From the NCBI GenBank assembly GCA_000507305.1, contig DF241546.1, positions 1-64,000 of the forward strand: a stretch of DNA of 64,000 bases, written 5' to 3'. Each line of letters opens with the position of its first letter. Position 1 is the first letter of the stretch. The translations under genes were made by a program, and so were the position numbers. Below are positions 56,982 to 64,000 of this stretch, in pieces. The stretch is from Breviolum minutum Mf 1.05b.01 (lineage: Eukaryota; Sar; Dinophyceae; Suessiales; Symbiodiniaceae). The notes beneath the pieces were generated by a model, which saw nothing but the letters and a program-made list of their open reading frames with translations, was not told where the DNA came from and ran no database searches.

Positions 56982-57940
56982 GTTGATGGTGTCTTGGCAA
57001 TCGGGATTTCTAAATGACTGCGAGTTTGTGGAGTCGGTGGTGCAAGGACAAATCGTTGGCCAGACGACCTGGTTCCGACCAGCTGGATGTCAAAATCTTA
57101 CTCTCCTCAACTCATATCATTGCACAGCAGAAGGTCTGACCCCAGATACTCAATACATCTTCCGTGTGCAAACCAACTGCTCTGATCCTCAATCTTCTAG
57201 CCCTTGGAGTGTCTCAAGTCTGCCAGAATCAACATTGGCAACCGTACAAGAATGGGAATCAAATCAGCGACGTCTTCTGGCAATTAACATCGTTTCAGAT
57301 GTTGATTACAATCAAGTGGTTTCCAATGTAGAGGCCTTCAAATCCAGCATTGCGAGCCAAACTGCTCTGTCTCTTGGTGTGGATGCTTCAAAGGTGAAAG
57401 TTGAGATCATGGCAGGTGAGGCAACTTCGGCTTCACGCAGACTTGCGGCACTTTCGACGGTTTTCACTGTCACAGTGGAAGGGGCCACACAGGATGAAAG
57501 CCACACTTCCAATGAAGTCGTTGCAGGGGTGGCCAGTACAGTCCAACAAAAGACAGGTTCAACTAGCACACTATCTGTGGCCAGCACATCAAGCTTGACT
57601 CCAGCTATTGCTCCTCAGAAAATCACGTGGAGTGAAACGGGAGATGGACGTTTGAAGCTGCACTGGAATCCATTGCCTTTGGGCGACTGCTCTTTTTTGG
57701 CTTGGCATGTCCTTGCGAATGCTGGAGGCTCCAACACCCCTGTGGCCGGATGCACAAGCCTCACGAACCTCTCACACACAGATTGTAGTGCAGTTGGATT
57801 GGATGGAAGCAAGAGCAACACTTTCACGGTTGCGGTTCTTTGTGCAAACCCCGCAGCCAACAGTGCATTTTCCTTGGCCAGCGATGCATGGCAAACCGTA
57901 TCCACCACATCCACTCAGAACCCAATGTTGACATTGTTAA
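56982..57940 (+). CDS. Giant modular protein, third large exon (fn3 domains and SRRL region)
   Basis: After the acceptor at 56981 the frame completes a fibronectin III domain (MVSWQSGFLNDCEFVESVVQ to about 57240). A 110-residue region with VSDVDYNQVVSNVEAF and ASRRLAALSTVFTVTVEG follows, a type often seen in large dinoflagellate surface proteins. A third fn3 domain lies at about 57600-57900 (KITWSETGDGRLKLHWNPL; LCANPAANSAFSLASD). Beyond about 57940 the frame stays open to 58218 but becomes Thr/Pro/Ser-rich, and two frames are open. The true exon end is therefore uncertain. Confidence 0.8.
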
Positions 57941-58149
57941 CGACTGGGGAGCCCACGACACCTTCGACTTCGCAGACGACCACACCTTGCACGATACCAC
58001 CAGTAGAACTTACATCACCCTGGACAGCATCACAACGCATCTCGCAGCAGGTGGGAGAAACAGAGTCTGAATCTGTCAATTTTTCCTTCAAATTGATGTC
58101 ACTGATGTCCATTTCAATATGTGACCAATGGGTTTTCCATTGGTCCTTC

Positions 58150-58915
58150 CCAAGGCCAAAAGCCTCACAAGTCCTATGGTTGCCCAAGTTGGCAATGCTG
58201 GGTGTCAGGCCGGGTTAACGTGGCAAGGCGTCGTTGGTTTTGCACAGCCCAAGCCTGGTGCTAAAATTCGAGACCCTTCGCCAGGTTCCAAACACTGCCA
58301 TGTTTGCCTGGGTGGTGGCCAGCGAGGTGCGAGTACTTCATACCTTTTGTGAAAATGCTGAGGGATGCTGAGGGTTGGTTTGCCTGGTGGACACTGAGTG
58401 CATGATTTGCGATTTGCGATTTACTTTTGCCCCTAAATCTAAGCTGTTCCTCTCCGAAAAATGTGATTGATGCTATGTGGAGGTTTGATGCAACGCATTG
58501 GACACATTTCAAAACGTTTAGTGATAAGAACAATGCTTCATGTTACTGTAAAAGAACTTGAGGTGGACGAGCGGATCACTGCGAAAATCCATACGCAGGT
58601 CTCTTTTCCAAGCCCCTCAGCAGAGATATTGGAACCCACCTTTGGTAGAGTTGAGCAGAGGTTCTCTTGCAAAAGTCTTGGTAGTGGGACCACAAGCTTT
58701 TTATATCTCGAATATGGGAGACAAGCGACATTCATAGAGAACCACCAACGGCAATTCCAAGAATTTTCTATCAGATTCAACTAGATAGCTTGTGGATGTG
58801 TTTCAGTTGAATCCTAGGCCCTGGGGTCGCATCAGTTTGGACTTCGGCCTTTGATAGTAGCCTTACACCCTCAACAAGCTACATCTATGCGTTGTTACGT
58901 GTGGCCCTCAGATGT
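58150..58915 (+). other. Probable further exons of the giant gene, unresolved
   Basis: 58165-58300 reads SLTSPMVAQVGNAGCQAGLTW and 58850-58913 reads SLTPSTSYIYALLRVA, both like pieces of extracellular beta-sandwich domains. Edges were not resolved. Confidence 0.35.
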
Positions 58916-59232
58916 TGATCAATCTGGGGCCATGCCATGAGATGCCGATGATTCGCGAAGGTGCTGAGAACTCACAGAGCTTGACGGCTGGGACCAACGC
59001 GCAAAGCTTGGCAGAGGCTGCTGAACTGGGCATCACCATTACAAGGTGCAGATGGCAGGGCTTCTCCAAAGTGCATTTGTAAAACAAAACTGAAATTTGT
59101 CAAGGGAAAAACATAGACACTTTGAACAAATCAAAGGTATGTTTGCTGTTTCTTAGGACAAGATATGGAAAATAGACTTGATTAGATCTTCATCTGCATC
59201 AATGTGTCGTTTCCCAAAAAATCTTCCTGCAG

Positions 59233-59547
59233 AGGTCGCCCGCATTTGTGGTGGATGCTGCACCATCTGCTGGACACATTCAGATGTCTCCAGTTCAGGG
59301 CGAAGCATTGAAAACGAGCTTCACTTTCAGCACCAATGGCTGGTCTGATGAGGACTTTGTGTAGAACTTAAATAGGTGGTGTATCATCCGAGCTGCAAGT
59401 TGAAGGATGTTGGTCTTGGACTTGTCCTGCTATGCAAGACTTGGACACTAGGACAACACATCCTTGCACTTTGCCTACTTCGTCTTCCCATTGAGCGACA
59501 GCTACAGTGTGAGTGTGGGTCGGAAGACTCAGCTGAGTGGGCCAATG
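59233..59547 (+). CDS. Giant modular protein, REJ-like exons
   Basis: Exon 59233-59352 reads RSPAFVVDAAPSAGH and then LKTSFTFSTNGWSDE. A GA-AG intron (59353-59451) follows. Exon 59452-59547 reads DNTSLHFAYFVFPLSDSYSV, then VGRKTQLSG, before a GTATCC donor. The joined GWSDEDNTSLHFAYF resembles the 'GWxDEDxPLxYxF' motif of REJ (receptor for egg jelly) domains in polycystin-1-type proteins. REJ domains are extracellular; in animals they take part in sperm-egg recognition and in polycystin complexes. Confidence 0.65.
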
Positions 59548-59819
59548 GTATCCCTCATGAGCTTCTTCTCGATTTAGTGCCAGAATGGAGCTTTTGGAAT
59601 CATATAATTTCATAACATATAGTAGTTATTCAGTACGTTTTTAAAGTTGTTCCAATGTTATTCTGTCAATGTCCTACTGGCACCTATAAGGTTTGTAGAT
59701 GTTCTGGTCAATGGTCTTATGGTGGGCAAACGATTTTCTGCTTGTCCAAAATCGATGACAGGGAAGACTGTGTGAACAAGGGTGACAACAAGGAGGACGC
59801 CATCAACAACAAGAGCTGC

Positions 59820-60055
59820 ACCTGCACCACCACCACCACCAACAACAACAACAGCAACAACAACAGAATACGATAACACTGTAGTAGTAACAGTAATAGT
59901 AATAGTAATAGGAATAGTAATAGTAATAGTAATAGTCTTAGTAATAGTAATAGTAATAGTAATAGTAATAGTAATGGTAATGGCAATGGTAGCAGGAATA
60001 GGAATAGTAATGGTAACAGGAATAGGAATAGGAACAGGAATAGTAGAAAAATCCA
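59820..60055. repeat. ACC/AAC triplets and (AGTAAT)n hexanucleotide repeat
   Basis: ACC and AAC triplets at 59820-59868 are followed by about 170 bp of AGTAAT-type units (59884-60055) with GGAATAG variants. The region lies in an intron of the giant gene. Confidence 0.9.
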
Positions 60056-60217
60056 AAAACAATAGTACACTTAATGCTAACATTAGCAATAATAACAGTA
60101 TTTAAGTATTTATGATAACAATCGTATCTCGTAATATGAACATGATAACGACAATAGCAATAATGATAGCAACAATAACAGGCATACAGAGACTACAGCA
60201 ACAAGCACAACAACCGC

Positions 60218-60606
60218 TGCTGCTACTACTACTACCACTACTGCTGCTGCTGCTGCTGCTCCTGCTCCTGCTGCTGCTACTGCTACTGCTACTCCTACTA
60301 CTACTACTACTACTACTACTACGACTACGACTACCACTACCACTACCACTACCACTACCACTACCACTACCACTACCACTACCACTCCCACTACCACTAC
60401 CACTCCCACTACCACTACCACTCCCACTCCCACTACCACTACCACTACCACTACCACTACCACTCCCACTCCCACTCCCACTCCCACTACCACTACCACT
60501 ACCACTACCACTACCACTACCACTACCACTACCACTACCACTACCACTAGTACCACTACTTCTACCACTATTGCCACTACTACCACTACTGCTACTGCTG
60601 CTGCGA
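60218..60606. repeat. CTG/CTA triplets and (CCACTA)n hexanucleotide repeat
   Basis: CTG, CTC and CTA triplets at about 60218-60325 are followed by about 220 bp of CCACTA and CCACTC units. The 200-residue poly-Leu/Pro (plus) and poly-Val (minus) frames are artefacts. Confidence 0.95.
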
Positions 60607-60839
60607 CAGATTCAGCTACAGCTACAGCACCAGCTAAAGCAACAAAAATGGATTGTGCAAGTTGTTTACATTGCATTTGTGTTTTCAAACCGTTTATTAT
60701 TGACACCATTCCCCTCACAATCAACATAATACCATCCTTCATACCCTGCGTCCAAAACTCGAAAGACGGCACAGCGTGTCAGAGGAGAGTTCGTTCCTTG
60801 TTATCTCTTGCATTCTCACGCCTTTTTCAGACCTGATTA

Positions 60840-63768
60840 GATACCGTGAGCCCACTCTCAGGTGCAGACGGGCACCTGCAGTCGACACCAGCGTTCCAGC
60901 AGCATCCTTGGAGCACAAGATCCTTTCCACAGCAACGTGCGATTTGTGACCATATCGAGATTTGTGATAGCCCTGTGTTGCTAAGGCCTCCGCAAGTGGA
61001 CTTTAATGATGCAACAAGTGCCAGGCAACTTGCTGATACAATTGACTTGCTGCACAAATTCATGTCAAGACTTGAGATCTGAAGATTTTGTTGCCTTTTG
61101 ACTCCTATTGACCTATCGACTTACTGCTTTGAGATATTTTGAGATCAGGTTTTGGTCAAAGATTGGGGGTCTATTGCTTCGCTCCTTTGCAGCTGCCCCT
61201 AGTGTTTCTGGAAGCCGATTGTCCAGCAAAGCCTTCTACACGGTGGTCCGTTGCTTGGCTGTGACCCGTTCCGCTGCATCACGCCAATCGAAGGAGGATC
61301 CAGTACTTGGATAGCCATACCAAGTAATGCAAGTACTTGTTCAGATGTTGATTTGTGAGGGGAATGGCCAAGGGGTTTTATGAGGAAATCTGCTCTCCAA
61401 TCTTTACCATTCGCCGTTCTAGTGATGTTTTCGAGTTTGTTGGTATACTGATTCACAACTAACTACAACTTCAAACATTTGCAACCGAAGAAAGACCTCC
61501 TGTTTTCTGCATGTTTTACACAGCTGAGACGCTGAGAATGCTGTGGTACGGTAGGTTTCCACTCGCAGCCCACCCAAGGTGCCCGAGATGCTGTGGGAGG
61601 AGTGTCTCATACGACTGCCCTGGGGCCGTTGGTGCAGACTCCGACAGACCTATCTCAGGAGGATTTGACGAATGCTTTGGATGCTCAGATGCATCAGACT
61701 GTGTAGGAGCTTTGGTGTCAGAACTCGTGTACATCGCAAACAGTGTTGCTATGCGCTGCCAAAAGGCTTTGTTGAAAGCTGCCTATGACTCTTACAACTT
61801 TACAGGCTTGAGAGTGCGGTCAGTTGAATTGGTGTGAAATCCAAGGCAGAGTCAAAGAACTCGGGAGATGCAAGCCAGATCTTAGCCTCCGTGCAGGTGG
61901 TTATGAGCTTGTCAGGCTGGGCGGGAAAAGGTATTAAAATCCAAACCAAGGCATCATTTGTTTGGATAACTATATAAGCATATTACAGAGATACAGATGC
62001 TGCAATATAGTTCAATATAAATATTCTACTAACAAAGTAGATCATATATCTATATGTGAATATAATATGTACATATGATACATATGTTATATGATGTTAT
62101 ATATTCTATGACATGTATGTATTACACAAGCTATTTTATCTCCAATTTGTTTCATTCCTTTCTGGTGAAGGTGATACTGGGAGCGATGGCAGTGGGGTCA
62201 CCACTGCTGCATTGGATGCTTTGACGAGTGTCAGCCAGATGGTTCTGCCCTCAGCTCCCTGACAATAGCTGAGTCAAAACTCCAAGGGTTTGTTGAAAAA
62301 GGATGACATACATGGTCAATATGCAGGCTTAATATTCTAACTCCATGTTTGTTGGGATTCACCAGTTTTGTAAAGAACATCTCAAGATAAAAGATGGATT
62401 CTTGCTGCTAGCAGAACAAGCAATTGAGAGCAGAGGACAATGTGGATGATGAGACCTTGCAACAGCTCGGATCAAGCGTGACTCAGGCCAGTTGTTGAGT
62501 TGGGCGAGTGCTTTGAAATAGGTCTCTGCGCAATTTCTGCAGGTCGTGGATTCTGGCAATATGAATTCAGCCTCCTTGACACAAGCGATAGATATTCTGC
62601 AATCATGTTTGAGCCTCAGAGAAAAATCTCTCTCACATTGACTATTTGTCTATGCATGGTGCTATTTCTAGGCCTGGACTCAGCTTTGACTCTGTGGCAG
62701 CAAGAAGATGTCTGAGTTTTGTCATGTCTTGTCGCTTTTTTGTATCTGATTGTACCATCAAGTTCAACGGAGGAGTTCCACTGGCCTGTCGGTAGCAGTT
62801 GGAGCTTCGGTTCTGGAAGCTGCTGCTAGCGTTGGGCAAGCATCAACTTCGCTGGCTGCCAGTGAGGCCTAGAGTCCCCAGGATGTAGACATTGTTTTTA
62901 AGGCTGCAAGACGTGATTTCGATCGAATTTCAGAACTATAATTTCATCTCAAATTATCATGGCTGGCATTAGGGCACTTTGTGTTATGGGCTTGTGGACT
63001 TATTGGCTAGATAGTTACAATGTTGACATGTATTTACTCATGACTCATGACTCATGGTCACTTCATGACAGCAACTTTGGACCGAAAGGTGAAGTCGGTC
63101 TCTACCAAAATGGTGTCCTTGATCAGCAACTTGGGAGCTGCAACCTTGGCTTCCCTGCAACGTGGTGAGACACAGGTCTGCCGTTGGTGTTTCGGGCTGT
63201 TGGTTAGTCAAGACATGTTGGTTTGCTGCACAATCTTCTGGCAGGAAATGGACTCCGTGGATGCAAACGGTTCCGGGATCAAGATGGCAGTGTCAAAGCC
63301 TTCTGTTTCAGAGGTGCCCCTTTTTGCTTGCTTTACAACATAGCAACTTTTAAAGCGAAAACGCCGAATCTAATTTGGCCGAATTTTTTGCTCAGGCAGC
63401 CACGAGTGGGCTGCAGTTGCCGCTTGACTTGCTAGACTTGTCAGCCGAAAAAACACGTTGCGTGAAGAGGTTTTTGTGATGTGCTTGGCAGACCTAAGGA
63501 AGCAGCTGATCATGACGCCAGAGGTCTTCTCAGGTCGAAGATTGGACAGTTGCAATGACTTGGAGGTCCAAGTGACTGAATGGAAGTGTCTTGGAGCTTT
63601 AAAAGAGTGGGAGGGCTCGCAGATGTCCTTGTGAAGTGTAGATCTTTTTCGGTTCGTTGGTCTGTTTATCACTTTGTATTAGTTTGCTTGCATCCTTGTT
63701 CCTTTGCGGTCAGGAAAAGTAATCCCTACAGCTACACACAGAAGGTGCTGGAAAAGAACGGCACAGTG
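60840..63768 (+). CDS. Probable further 3' exons of the giant gene (REJ/C-terminal region)
   Basis: Plus-strand exon-like pieces: about 60975-61075 (PPQVDFNDATSARQLADTID), 61580-61694 (ALGPLVQTPTDLSQEDLTNA), 62170-62262 (TTAALDALTSVSQMVLPSA), 62787-62871 (LSVAVGASVLEAAASVGQAS), 63069-63170 (TATLDRKVKSVSTKMVSLIS), 63248-63300 (MDSVDANGSGIKMAV) and 63718-63765 (SNPYSYTQKVLEKNGT before GTGAGC). They are Ala/Ser/Thr/Leu-rich and helical, as in the region after REJ motifs in polycystin-like proteins. Frames were not joined, and the gene runs past the right end of the window. Confidence 0.45.
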
Positions 63769-63779
63769 AGCTTCACTGC

Positions 63780-64000
63780 TGAAGCTTGTTTTGCAGGGAG
63801 TTAACCCTTTCGACTGCCGACAGTTGAAAAAAAGGGGTAAGGTGTTGGTAGTTGGTGTGTGGCTTGGTCGGGTTTAGACGTTGCAATCTGAGGATGTACT
63901 CTCCGTGAAGATCAACTACTGCAAACGCACTGTTGCCTGACTGCATGAAGTCCAAAAAGCCTCGGCCATTTCCAGAAATGAAAGCACCAGGAACTGACAC
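63780..64000 (-). other. Open minus-strand segment at the window end
   Basis: The minus strand is open from the window edge and reads VPGAFISGNGRGFLDFMQSG, then AFAVVDLHGEYILRL, which has protein-like composition. No family was recognised. It may be a gene fragment or part of a dispersed repeat lying in an intron of the giant gene. Confidence 0.25.

Noticed and set aside
60110-60772. Long poly-Leu/Pro and poly-Val frames
   Set aside because: Artefacts of CTG/CCACTA repeats.

Overview
The window looks like nuclear DNA of a dinoflagellate, probably Symbiodiniaceae or a relative. The identification rests on gene structure, not on a database match. Every gene I can recognise lies on the + strand. 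Coding sequence is cut into very short exons (often 26-60 nt). Reading frames can be rejoined across introns that start with GC or GA about as often as GT, end in AG, and are nearly always followed by G. One 412-nt assembly gap lies inside a CAC microsatellite.

Layout: 0.3-1.2 kb holds broken pieces of a Ty1/copia polyprotein in two orientations. 1.6-3.0 kb is simple repeat and T-rich DNA. 3-7.9 kb has no gene I can name. An intronless PPR gene is at 7.95-9.73 kb, and a small intronless gene with a SpoIIAA/STAS-like domain at 11.7-12.3 kb. A many-exon TBC (Rab GAP) gene (14.8-17.26 kb) is followed after 24 nt by an intronless SNF2-family helicase of SMARCAL1/ZRANB3 type (17.29-19.28 kb). A 30-exon dihydroxy-acid dehydratase family gene (21.2-28.1 kb) can be followed in frame to its stop codon. 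28-32.5 kb has exon-like pieces I cannot name. A leucine-rich-repeat gene covers about 32.6-37 kb.

From about 37.7 kb to beyond the right end runs one giant gene for a modular, probably secreted or surface, protein. Its 5' part is many small exons (repeat modules, a CUB-like domain, a LamG-type domain). Its centre is a single 7,604-nt exon with eleven copies of a 'FTDTDP...YWG' repeat, two PA14 domains, three CUB-like domains, a complete trypsin-like protease, and an I9 propeptide with the first part of a subtilisin-like protease. An intron packed with CAC/CAA/CAG repeats splits the subtilase. The rest of the subtilase, another repeat copy and fibronectin III domains follow, then small exons with a REJ-like region.

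The recognised genes share no obvious pathway. Housekeeping functions (branched-chain amino-acid synthesis, Rab regulation, DNA repair-type remodelling, organelle RNA binding) sit next to one very large extracellular-type protein. The most notable observations are the giant double-protease protein, its intron-free core between intron-dense ends, and the quantitative GT/GC/GA donor usage.
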